Below, piece after piece: positions 53,972 through 61,676 of a stretch of DNA of 64,000 bases (positions within the stretch are counted from its first letter, which is position 1; every line of letters begins with the position of its first letter). Both the position numbers and the translations under genes were made by a program. The stretch is from UBA5266 sp964610025. Lineage in GTDB: Bacteria; Bacteroidota; Bacteroidia; Bacteroidales; WCHB1-69. Location of the stretch: assembly GCA_964610025.1 (NCBI GenBank), contig CAZSTX010000003.1, positions 22,007 through 86,006 on the forward strand, in the 5' to 3' direction. The notes below the pieces were generated by a model. That model did not search any database. It was not told where the DNA came from and was given only the letters and a program-made list of their open reading frames with translations.

Positions 53972-54967
53972 ATGACAAATACAGTTGACATAAAAGAATT
54001 GAATGAACACATTCAAAGAGAAAGTGCTTTTGTTGATATTATCAACATAGAAATGAACAAAGTAATTGTTGGTCAAAAATCCATGTTAGAACAACTATTA
54101 ATAGGTTTACTTTCAAAAGGACACATACTTTTAGAAGGAGTTCCTGGATTAGCAAAAACATTGGCAATAAAATCATTGGCTAATATTATCCATGCTGATT
54201 TTAGTCGTATTCAATTTACGCCCGATTTACTACCAGCCGACCTAATAGGAACTATGATTTACAGCCAGAAAAAAGAAGAATTTTTAGTCAAAAAAGGACC
54301 TATTTTTGCCAATTTTATTTTAGCCGACGAGATTAATCGCGCACCTGCTAAAGTACAAAGTGCCTTATTAGAAGCCATGCAAGAACGTCAAGTTACTATA
54401 AGCGAAGAGTCTTATCCATTAATAGAGCCTTTTTTAGTAATGGCAACACAAAATCCTATCGAACAAGAAGGGACTTATCCTTTACCCGAAGCACAATTAG
54501 ACCGTTTTATGCTAAAAATTGTAATTGGTTATCCTACTAAAGAAGAAGAAAAAATAATTTTACGTCAAAACATAGGAGAAACACAAAACACTCCCAATGC
54601 TTGCCTTAAAGCTGAAGATATTATAAAAGCACGTAATGTAGTGCGTAAAGTATATGTAGATGAAAAAATCGAAAATTATATTACCGATATTGTCTTTGCA
54701 TCACGTTATCCATCTCAATATGGATTAAAAAAATACGAAAATATGATTAGTTATGGTGCTTCGCCACGTGCTTCTATTAATTTAGCTTTAGCAGCAAAAG
54801 CTTACGCATTTATCAAAAGACGAGGATACGTTATTCCTGAAGACGTACGTACAATATGCCTTTCGGTAATGAGGCACCGCATTGGATTGACCTATGAAGC
54901 CGAAGCTGAAAACATTACGACAGAAGACATCGTTAACACTATATTAAACACAGTAGAAGTTCCTTAA
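53972..54967 (+). CDS. MoxR family AAA+ ATPase
   Basis: A 331-residue MoxR-type ATPase, thought to act as a chaperone on partner proteins with von Willebrand A domains. Walker A GVPGLAKT (56-63), Walker B ILADEINRAP (116-125), sensor 1 MATQNPIEQEGTYPLPEAQLDRFM and the C-terminal lid (YGASPRASINLALAAKA) are intact. It is 13 bases before a DUF58 gene, its usual partner. Confidence 0.94.
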   Translation: MTNTVDIKELNEHIQRESAFVDIINIEMNKVIVGQKSMLEQLLIGLLSKGHILLEGVPGLAKTLAIKSLANIIHADFSRIQFTPDLLPADLIGTMIYSQKKEEFLVKKGPIFANFILADEINRAPAKVQSALLEAMQERQVTISEESYPLIEPFLVMATQNPIEQEGTYPLPEAQLDRFMLKIVIGYPTKEEEKIILRQNIGETQNTPNACLKAEDIIKARNVVRKVYVDEKIENYITDIVFASRYPSQYGLKKYENMISYGASPRASINLALAAKAYAFIKRRGYVIPEDVRTICLSVMRHRIGLTYEAEAENITTEDIVNTILNTVEVP

Positions 54968-54980
54968 CAGCAAGTGTATA

Positions 54981-55850
54981 ATGGACAGTACAGATATAAT
55001 AAAGAAAATTCGTAAAATAGAAATTCGCACACGAGCACTTACCCAACAAGTGTTTTCGGGTCAATACCATAGTGCTTTTAAAGGAAGAGGAATGGCTTTT
55101 AGCGAAGTAAGAGAATACAACTATGGAGATGATATTCGTTCTATAGATTGGAATGTTACAGCCCGTTTACGCCATCCTTATGTTAAAATTTTTGAAGAAG
55201 AACGAGAACTTACTGTTATGCTGCTTATAGATGTAAGCGCTTCTAATATGTTTGGAAGTAAAGGTATGTATAAAAAAGATTTAATTACAGAATTAGCAGC
55301 TGTTTTATCTTTTTCGGCCATCAGCAATAATGATAAAGTGGGTATTATTTTTTTTAGTAATAAAATAGAAAAATTTATCCCTCCTCAAAAAGGGAGAACA
55401 CACATTTTGCGTATTATCAGAGAATTAATTTATCATCAACCTATTAATAAAGGCACCGACATATCGGAAGCTTTGCGTTATTTAACCAATGTAATAAAAA
55501 AAAGAAGTACTGTTTTTCTTATCTCTGATTTTATGGACAGTGAATTTAAAACTGCACTTAAAATAGCTAAAAACAAACACGATATTATAGCCATACAAAC
55601 CATTGACCAAGGCGAACTACATATTCCTACTATGGGTTTATTGCAAATTAAAGATGCTGAAACGGGAAGTATTTCATTGATAGATACATCTAATCGCCAC
55701 TTTCAATCCTATCACCAAAAATGGTGGTTAGAAAAAGAAGAAGAACAACAAGCTGTTTTTCAAAAAACTAACATTGACTATATCACACTTTTTACAGACA
55801 AAGATTATGTTCCTGCTCTCAAAAATCTATTTTTAAAAAGAAGTGTATAA
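54981..55850 (+). CDS. DUF58 (von Willebrand A-like) protein
   Basis: A 289-residue cytoplasmic protein with the DUF58 signature (FSEVREYNYGDDIRSIDWNVTARL...PYVKIFEEERELTVMLLIDVS), which overlaps the start of a VWA-like domain with a DxSxS metal site (DVSAS). It is the usual partner of MoxR. In Bacteroidota this pair is often followed by BatA/BatB genes for aerotolerance; here the next gene is rnr. Confidence 0.93.
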   Translation: MDSTDIIKKIRKIEIRTRALTQQVFSGQYHSAFKGRGMAFSEVREYNYGDDIRSIDWNVTARLRHPYVKIFEEERELTVMLLIDVSASNMFGSKGMYKKDLITELAAVLSFSAISNNDKVGIIFFSNKIEKFIPPQKGRTHILRIIRELIYHQPINKGTDISEALRYLTNVIKKRSTVFLISDFMDSEFKTALKIAKNKHDIIAIQTIDQGELHIPTMGLLQIKDAETGSISLIDTSNRHFQSYHQKWWLEKEEEQQAVFQKTNIDYITLFTDKDYVPALKNLFLKRSV

Positions 55851-55973
55851 TTTTGATCTTAAACAAATTAAAAATAAATTTACATTTTTTCAACTCCATT
55901 TTTTTGCATTATCCTCTTTTTTAATAAAACAATTATTTTTTCTAATCGTTATTAATTTATTTATAAGTAAATT

Positions 55974-58136
55974 ATGTCTAAGATAAAACAAAAAAAAGAA
56001 AACCCTTTCAATAGTATTTACGGAGTAAAAATTATTGAAATTTTCACTCGATATCCTTACCAATATTTCAATTACAAACAAATTGCTACTAAATTAAATA
56101 TTTACAGCAAAGATGAAAGAAAACTTATTGCTTTATCTATCAACCAATTGGCAACAGCAAATATATTAGTAAAAGGTGGAAGGGGCAAATACAAAATCAA
56201 TCCTATTCATCTTGAAGCCACTGAATCTAATATTATTACAGGGCGGATTAATATGAAACAAACAGGCAAAGCCTATCTTATAGTAGAAAATAGTGATTTA
56301 GAAGATGTATTTATTTCTGCTAATAATACCGCTCATGCACTCAATGGCGATTTGGTTAAAGTACATCTATTTCCCGCTCGTAGAGGCAAACGTCCAGAAG
56401 GTCGTGTAATTGAAATTATAAAACGGCATAAAATTAATTTTGTTGGAACGATAAAAATATCAAAAAATATTTCTTTCTTTATTCCTGACGATATTAGTAT
56501 GCCAATAGATGTCTTAATTCCAAACGAAGCACTTCATAACGCAAAAAATGGGCAAAAAGTAGTAATCAAACTCAATGAGTGGCACGAAAATGCACGCAAT
56601 CCTTTTGGCGAAGTAATTCAAATTTTAGGATATCCTGGTGATAATGAAGTAGAAATGCTTTCGATACTTATAGACCAAACATTTTACAACCGGTTTCCAG
56701 AAGCAGTAGAAAAAGAAGCAATGCTCATTTCTGAAAAAATAGATCCTAAAGAAATTTTACGCCGCAGAGATTTTCGTGATAAATTCACTATGACCATCGA
56801 CCCGGCAGACGCTAAAGACTTTGATGATGCTATTTCTTTTGAAGATTTAGGCAATAAAACCTACGAAGTGGGCATTCATATAGCCGATGTTTCTTTTTAT
56901 GTAAAACCTAACACTCACATTGAAAACGAAGCCTATAAACGAGCTACGTCGGTATATTTAGTTGACAGAACCATCCCTATGCTGCCAGAAAAACTTTCTA
57001 ACGGCATTTGCTCTCTTTCTCCTAATGAAGATAAATTATGTTTCTCTGCTGTTTTTATTATTGACATACAAGGGAAAATACATAAACAATGGATAGGAAA
57101 ATCTATCATAAAATCTGATAGGCGTTTTAATTATGAAGAAGTACAAAATATAATAGAAAGTCGCAAAGGAGAATATGCGTCCAAAATTTTAACTTTAGAC
57201 ACTATCGCTAAAGCATTGCGTAAAAAACGATTTGAAAAAGGGTCTATTAATTTTCATACCGAAGAAGTTAAATTTATTTTAGATAAAAATTCAAAACCTA
57301 TTGGTGTGTATACTAAAGAAGACAAAGATGCCAATCATTTAATTGAAGATTTTATGTTATTAGCCAATCGTAAAGTAGCCGAACTGATAGGAAAAGTTAC
57401 TTCTAACGAAACTGCTAAAGCATTTATTTATAGAATACACGATGAACCATTAGAAGAAAAAATCAATAAATTTAACGAATTTACACAACAGTTAGGATAT
57501 AGCCTGCAACTCTCCTCGCGTAAAAACTTTGCCGACTCTATCAATCAACTTTTTGCTAATATTCAAGGCAAAGGTGAACAAAAACTCATCGAACAATTAG
57601 CTATAAGAACCATGCAAAGAGCTATTTACTCTACAAACAATATCGGACATTATGGTTTAGCATTTAAATATTACACCCATTTCACTTCTCCCATCAGACG
57701 TTATCCCGACTTAATGGTACATCGTTTGTTAGAGCGATATATGGATAAAAAACCTTCGGTTAATAAAGAAGAGCTTATTGCTAAATGCAAACATGCAACA
57801 GAAATGGAACAAAGAGCTACCGATGCCGAACGCAACTCTATCAAATACAAACAAGCTGAATATCTTTCTGATAAAATAGGCGAAAGCTTCAATGGGTTAA
57901 TTTCGGGGGTCAGTAAATGGGGCATATGGGTAGAGCTAAAAGAAAGTAAATGCGAAGGAATGGTGTCAGTTAAAACATTGACAGACGATTTTTACTATTT
58001 AGACGAAGATAATTATCGCTACATAGGACAACAAACAGGAAAAATTTTACGCTTAGGAGACGATGTTAATGTAAAAGTAACAAAAGTAGATATAGCTAAA
58101 AAACAAATCAATTTTATTTTCACTAATAATAAGTAA
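55974..58136 (+). CDS. rnr: Ribonuclease R
   Basis: A 720-residue 3'-5' exoribonuclease that degrades structured RNA. An N-terminal winged-helix domain (YQYFNYKQIATKLN...KYKINP), cold-shock domains, the RNB catalytic domain with the metal-binding DPADAKDFDDAIS (from Asp276), the HYGLAFKYYTHFTSPIRRYPDLMVHRLL motif and a C-terminal S1 domain (about 640-715) are in the usual order. nadD follows by 7 bases. Confidence 0.95.
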   Translation: MSKIKQKKENPFNSIYGVKIIEIFTRYPYQYFNYKQIATKLNIYSKDERKLIALSINQLATANILVKGGRGKYKINPIHLEATESNIITGRINMKQTGKAYLIVENSDLEDVFISANNTAHALNGDLVKVHLFPARRGKRPEGRVIEIIKRHKINFVGTIKISKNISFFIPDDISMPIDVLIPNEALHNAKNGQKVVIKLNEWHENARNPFGEVIQILGYPGDNEVEMLSILIDQTFYNRFPEAVEKEAMLISEKIDPKEILRRRDFRDKFTMTIDPADAKDFDDAISFEDLGNKTYEVGIHIADVSFYVKPNTHIENEAYKRATSVYLVDRTIPMLPEKLSNGICSLSPNEDKLCFSAVFIIDIQGKIHKQWIGKSIIKSDRRFNYEEVQNIIESRKGEYASKILTLDTIAKALRKKRFEKGSINFHTEEVKFILDKNSKPIGVYTKEDKDANHLIEDFMLLANRKVAELIGKVTSNETAKAFIYRIHDEPLEEKINKFNEFTQQLGYSLQLSSRKNFADSINQLFANIQGKGEQKLIEQLAIRTMQRAIYSTNNIGHYGLAFKYYTHFTSPIRRYPDLMVHRLLERYMDKKPSVNKEELIAKCKHATEMEQRATDAERNSIKYKQAEYLSDKIGESFNGLISGVSKWGIWVELKESKCEGMVSVKTLTDDFYYLDEDNYRYIGQQTGKILRLGDDVNVKVTKVDIAKKQINFIFTNNK

Positions 58137-58143
58137 TTAATAA

Positions 58144-58710
58144 ATGAATATAAGTTTGTTTTTTGGCTCTTTCAATCCCATACATAATGGACATCTAAAT
58201 ATTGCCAATTATATTTATAATCATTATCAATTAGATGAAATTTGGTTAGTGCTTTCTCCTCAAAATCCTTTAAAAGAAAAAAACAATTTACTGCATGAAT
58301 CGCAAAGGTTGCTATTAATTGAAGCGGCAATAAAAGATTTTTCGTATATAAAAGTATCTACTGTTGAATTTGACTTACCAAAACCTTCATATACTTATCT
58401 AACTTTAAGAACATTAAAAAAAATACACCCTAATGTATCTTTTTCAATTATTATGGGTAGCGATGCTATAGCCAATATTAAACAATGGAAAAATTATCAA
58501 GAAATCATCGACAATTATATTATTTATATTTATCCAAGAAGCAATATCGAATTATGTATTAAAGAAAAAAACATTATTCTAACCAATGCTCCTACTTTAA
58601 CTGTTTCATCTACTGACATACGCAAATATATTACTGCAAAGAAACCATTGAGCAAATTAGTACCAGAAGCTGTCAATCAAATCATTGTCTCAAAAAAACT
58701 TTACCAATAA
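58144..58710 (+). CDS. nadD: Nicotinate-nucleotide adenylyltransferase
   Basis: A 188-residue NAD biosynthesis enzyme converting nicotinate mononucleotide to deamido-NAD. It has the nucleotidyltransferase motif GSFNPIHNGH (8-17), LVLSPQNPLKEK, MGSDAI and the C-terminal SSTDIRKYI. It is the second gene of the rnr operon and converges on dnaJ with a 5-base gap. Confidence 0.95.
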   Translation: MNISLFFGSFNPIHNGHLNIANYIYNHYQLDEIWLVLSPQNPLKEKNNLLHESQRLLLIEAAIKDFSYIKVSTVEFDLPKPSYTYLTLRTLKKIHPNVSFSIIMGSDAIANIKQWKNYQEIIDNYIIYIYPRSNIELCIKEKNIILTNAPTLTVSSTDIRKYITAKKPLSKLVPEAVNQIIVSKKLYQ

Positions 58711-58715
58711 TTTTT

Positions 58716-59864
58716 TTATTCAAAAAACTGTTTTACTCTCTTAAAAAAACTTGATTGTTTTTGTGCCTTAGGTTGAAAATTATCTGCATTTGTAAAACTT
58801 TCTATTGTTTGTTTTTCTTCTTTAGTTAAGGTTTTAGGTATCCAAACATTAATATTTACTATTAAATCGCCTTTATGATAACTTTGTATTTCGGGTAATC
58901 CTTTTCCATGTAATCTTAATAAAGTTCCTGATTGTGTTCCCGGTGCTATTTTTATACGTGCTTTGCCATCGATGGTTGGAATATCAATACTCGCTCCCAA
59001 TACAGCTTGAGGAAAAGTAATGTAATGCTCAAGGTATAAATTATTACCGTCTCGTTCAAATAAATTATGAGGTATTTCTTCTATCAATACAAAAAGATCT
59101 CCATTTATCCCATGATTAGGAGCAGCATTACCTTTGCCATTTACAGTAAGTTGCATATTATTACCCACCCCTGGAGGTATTTTAATATTAATTTCTTCTT
59201 CTCCTTTTACAATGCCATTACCTAAACATTGCGGGCATTTATCTGTGATAATTTTCCCTGTACCACGGCATTGAGGACATTCCGACTGCATCTGCATAGT
59301 TCCAAAAATAGATTGCTGCACTCTTACCGTATGACCAGAACCATGACAAGTAGGGCAAGTTTTGACAGCGTTTGCCGATTTAGCTCCAGTAGTATCGCAT
59401 GTTTTGCAACTTACATATTTTTTGACTTTAATGTTTTTTTCTACTCCTTTGTATATCTCTTCTAAAGTCAATTTTACTTTTATACGGATATTGCTTCCGC
59501 GTTGGACTGCATTGGAACGCGAAGAATAAGAACGACCTGAGGAAAAACCTCCAAAACCAAAATCTTCAAATATACTTCCAAAACGACTGAAAATATCTTC
59601 CATATTCATAGACCCAAATCCCTGTGCACCACTTGCCCCTCCTACTCCAGCATGTCCAAATTGGTCGTAACGTTGACGTTTTTCAGCATTACTTAACACT
59701 TCATACGCTTCGGCAGCTTCTTTGAATTTTTCTTCTGCTTCTTTATTATCAGGATTTTTATCAGGATGATATTGAAGCGCTTTTTTACGATATGCCTTTT
59801 TTATTTCTTGGTCGTCAGCATTTTTACTTACACCCAATACTTCATAGTAATCTCTCTTTCCCAT
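58716..59864 (-). CDS. dnaJ: Chaperone DnaJ
   Basis: A 382-residue type I Hsp40. J-domain with HPD (YHPDKNPDN), a Gly/Phe-rich region (about 75-125), four zinc-binding repeats (CKTCDTTG, CPTCHGSG, CPQCRGTG, CPQCLGNG), a substrate-binding C-terminal domain and dimerisation tail. The first zinc repeat has Thr in place of the usual Gly (CDTTG). It delivers clients to DnaK and stimulates its ATPase. It follows grpE after 11 bases. Confidence 0.96.
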   Translation of the reverse strand: MGKRDYYEVLGVSKNADDQEIKKAYRKKALQYHPDKNPDNKEAEEKFKEAAEAYEVLSNAEKRQRYDQFGHAGVGGASGAQGFGSMNMEDIFSRFGSIFEDFGFGGFSSGRSYSSRSNAVQRGSNIRIKVKLTLEEIYKGVEKNIKVKKYVSCKTCDTTGAKSANAVKTCPTCHGSGHTVRVQQSIFGTMQMQSECPQCRGTGKIITDKCPQCLGNGIVKGEEEINIKIPPGVGNNMQLTVNGKGNAAPNHGINGDLFVLIEEIPHNLFERDGNNLYLEHYITFPQAVLGASIDIPTIDGKARIKIAPGTQSGTLLRLHGKGLPEIQSYHKGDLIVNINVWIPKTLTKEEKQTIESFTNADNFQPKAQKQSSFFKRVKQFFE

Positions 59865-59875
59865 TTTATTCCTAA

Positions 59876-60508
59876 TTATTGATAAATTACTACTTTTGAA
59901 TATCGAATCACTTTTTCGTTAAGCGTATACCCTTTTTGAACTTCTTCTAATATTCTGCCTTTATTTTCTTCTTTTTCTGCTGGAACTGTTGTTACTGCTT
60001 CATGAAAATCTGTATCAAACAATTGCTCTTTTGTATTAATTTCTTCTAATCCTTTTTGTTTTAATATTGTTTTAGTTTTTTGAAGAATCAATACCAATCC
60101 TTCTTTCACTGAATTATCAACATCTTCTAATTTTTCATTAAAAGCCACAGCTCTTTCCATATCGTCAATAACAGGAAGTAATTGCATTATAATAGATTCT
60201 GAAGCTGTTTTTATAATGTCAAGTTTTTCTTTTTGTGTTCGCTTGCGATAATTATCAAATTCTGAATACAAACGTAAAAACTTATCGTATATTTCGGATT
60301 TTTCTACTTGCAATTTTTCATTGATTATTTTCAACTCTTCTAATTGCTGCGTTTTTTTATCCTTTTTACTAAAAACACTACTCTTTTTCGGTTTTTCTTT
60401 GTCTTGTTCATCTTCTTCATTATCTATATTTTCCGTTGAAATATCATCCGTTTCTTCTCTATTATCTTCTTCTAATTGCTCTTTTATCTTTTTTGAATTA
60501 TTTTCCAT
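59876..60508 (-). CDS. grpE: Nucleotide exchange factor GrpE
   Basis: A 210-residue protein with a charged N-terminus (EEDNREETDDISTENIDNEED), a long coiled coil (about 50-100, with LRLYSEFDNYRKRTQKEKLDI) and the C-terminal beta domain (DTDFHEAVTTVPA...GYTLNEKVIRYSKVVI). GrpE releases ADP from DnaK. dnaJ follows; dnaK is not in the window. Confidence 0.95.
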   Translation of the reverse strand: MENNSKKIKEQLEEDNREETDDISTENIDNEEDEQDKEKPKKSSVFSKKDKKTQQLEELKIINEKLQVEKSEIYDKFLRLYSEFDNYRKRTQKEKLDIIKTASESIIMQLLPVIDDMERAVAFNEKLEDVDNSVKEGLVLILQKTKTILKQKGLEEINTKEQLFDTDFHEAVTTVPAEKEENKGRILEEVQKGYTLNEKVIRYSKVVIYQ

Positions 60509-60549
60509 GCTCCATATTTTTTGCCTTTATTACAGTCAAATTATTTGCC

Positions 60550-60587
60550 AAACACCCTTTTAATGACAAAAAGGCAGTGTTTTTTTA
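60550..60587. terminator. Possible hairpin terminator between the transketolase and grpE genes
   Basis: AAACAC and CCTTTT pair with AAAAGG and GTGTTT around a small loop, with a two-base bulge. The T-run follows on the plus strand, so its use by the minus-strand genes is uncertain. Confidence 0.35.
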
Positions 60588-60613
60588 TATCATAAATTAA
60601 GAAATAAATTGGA

Positions 60614-61468
60614 TTAATAATCGCCTAAGGTTTCTTTTATTTGAGCAATAGCCGCATTAAATTGTTCTTCATTAGGGGGTGCGCCATGCCATTTGTGAGT
60701 TCCCATCATAAAATCTACACCATACCCCATTTCGGTACGCATTAAAAACACAATAGGCTTTTCTTTTCCACATGCAGCTTTAGCCTGCGATAAGACATCT
60801 AACAACTGCATCATATCATTACCATTTCCTTCAAGCACATGCCAACCAAAAGCTTTAAATTTTTCAGCTAAATTGCCTAAATCTAATACTTTATCTATTG
60901 AGCCATCAATTTGTTGATAATTATAATCAATGGTAAGAATAAGGTTATCTACTTTTTTAGCTCCCGCATACATTATTGCTTCCCAATTTTGCCCTTCTTG
61001 CAACTCTCCATCTCCTGCAAGAACGTATATTAAATGCGTATCTTTATTCACTTTTTTAGCTTCAGCTGCTCCTATAGCCACCGATAAACCTTGCCCTAAA
61101 GAACCAGAAGCTACGTGTATACCAGGCAAATGATCATGAACAGAAGGATGACCTTGCAAACGAGAATCTAATTTTCTAAAACTTGCTAATTCTTTTATAT
61201 CAAAATAACCCGAGCGAGCCAATGCACTATACAAACAAGGAGTAATGTGTCCATTCGATAAAAAAAACATATCTTGATTTTTCCCATCTACTCTAAAATT
61301 TTCAGAAGAACGATCCATTACTTCTACAAATAATGCTGTCATATAATCAATACAGCCTAAGGAACCACCCGGATGACCAGACTGTGCTGCATAAACCATA
61401 CGTAAAATGTCTCTTCTCGATTGAGTAGCTTGATTTTCTAAACTTGTAATTCTTTCTTTATTAAGCAT
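60614..61468 (-). CDS. Transketolase, N-terminal subunit
   Basis: A 284-residue thiamine-diphosphate-binding half of transketolase. It has the conserved SGHPGGSLG, LSNGHITPCLYSAL, GSLGQGLSVAIGAA and the TPP motif GDGELQEGQNWEAIMYA, and ends at about the boundary where the pyrimidine-binding half would begin. The start was set at ATG 61468 (MLNKERITSLENQ). The enzyme moves two-carbon units in the pentose phosphate pathway and needs the C-terminal subunit, usually the next gene in Bacteroidota. Here the downstream gene is grpE, so the partner must lie elsewhere. It has its own -7 element. Confidence 0.92.
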   Translation of the reverse strand: MLNKERITSLENQATQSRRDILRMVYAAQSGHPGGSLGCIDYMTALFVEVMDRSSENFRVDGKNQDMFFLSNGHITPCLYSALARSGYFDIKELASFRKLDSRLQGHPSVHDHLPGIHVASGSLGQGLSVAIGAAEAKKVNKDTHLIYVLAGDGELQEGQNWEAIMYAGAKKVDNLILTIDYNYQQIDGSIDKVLDLGNLAEKFKAFGWHVLEGNGNDMMQLLDVLSQAKAACGKEKPIVFLMRTEMGYGVDFMMGTHKWHGAPPNEEQFNAAIAQIKETLGDY

Positions 61469-61492
61469 GTTAATTAATATTAATAGCAATTA

Positions 61493-61500
61493 CAAATATA
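61493..61500 (-). promoter_or_regulatory. -7 promoter element for the transketolase N-subunit gene
   Basis: The minus strand reads TATATTTG, matching TAnnTTTG, 25 bases before the ATG at 61468. Confidence 0.55.
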
Positions 61501-61593
61501 ACGATTATTTTAATACATTTTTAGAAAAATTACAAGAATTAATTTGATTAAACATGCAAGTATTTTTCCTATATTAATCACATCTTTCAAACA

Positions 61594-61626
61594 CAAAAAA
61601 AAGGATGCTCTTTTTTTGAGCATCCT
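61594..61626 (-). terminator. Intrinsic terminator of the T9SS repeat protein gene
   Basis: A 9-bp perfect stem (AGGATGCTC/GAGCATCCT, 61602-61610 with 61618-61626) and a 7-base loop, followed on the minus strand by a T-run (plus-strand A residues 61595-61602). It lies 50 bases after the stop. Confidence 0.85.
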
Positions 61627-61676
61627 CCACAAAATGAGGTGTGTAATAATTAAAAATTATATAAAATGAAAAATCT

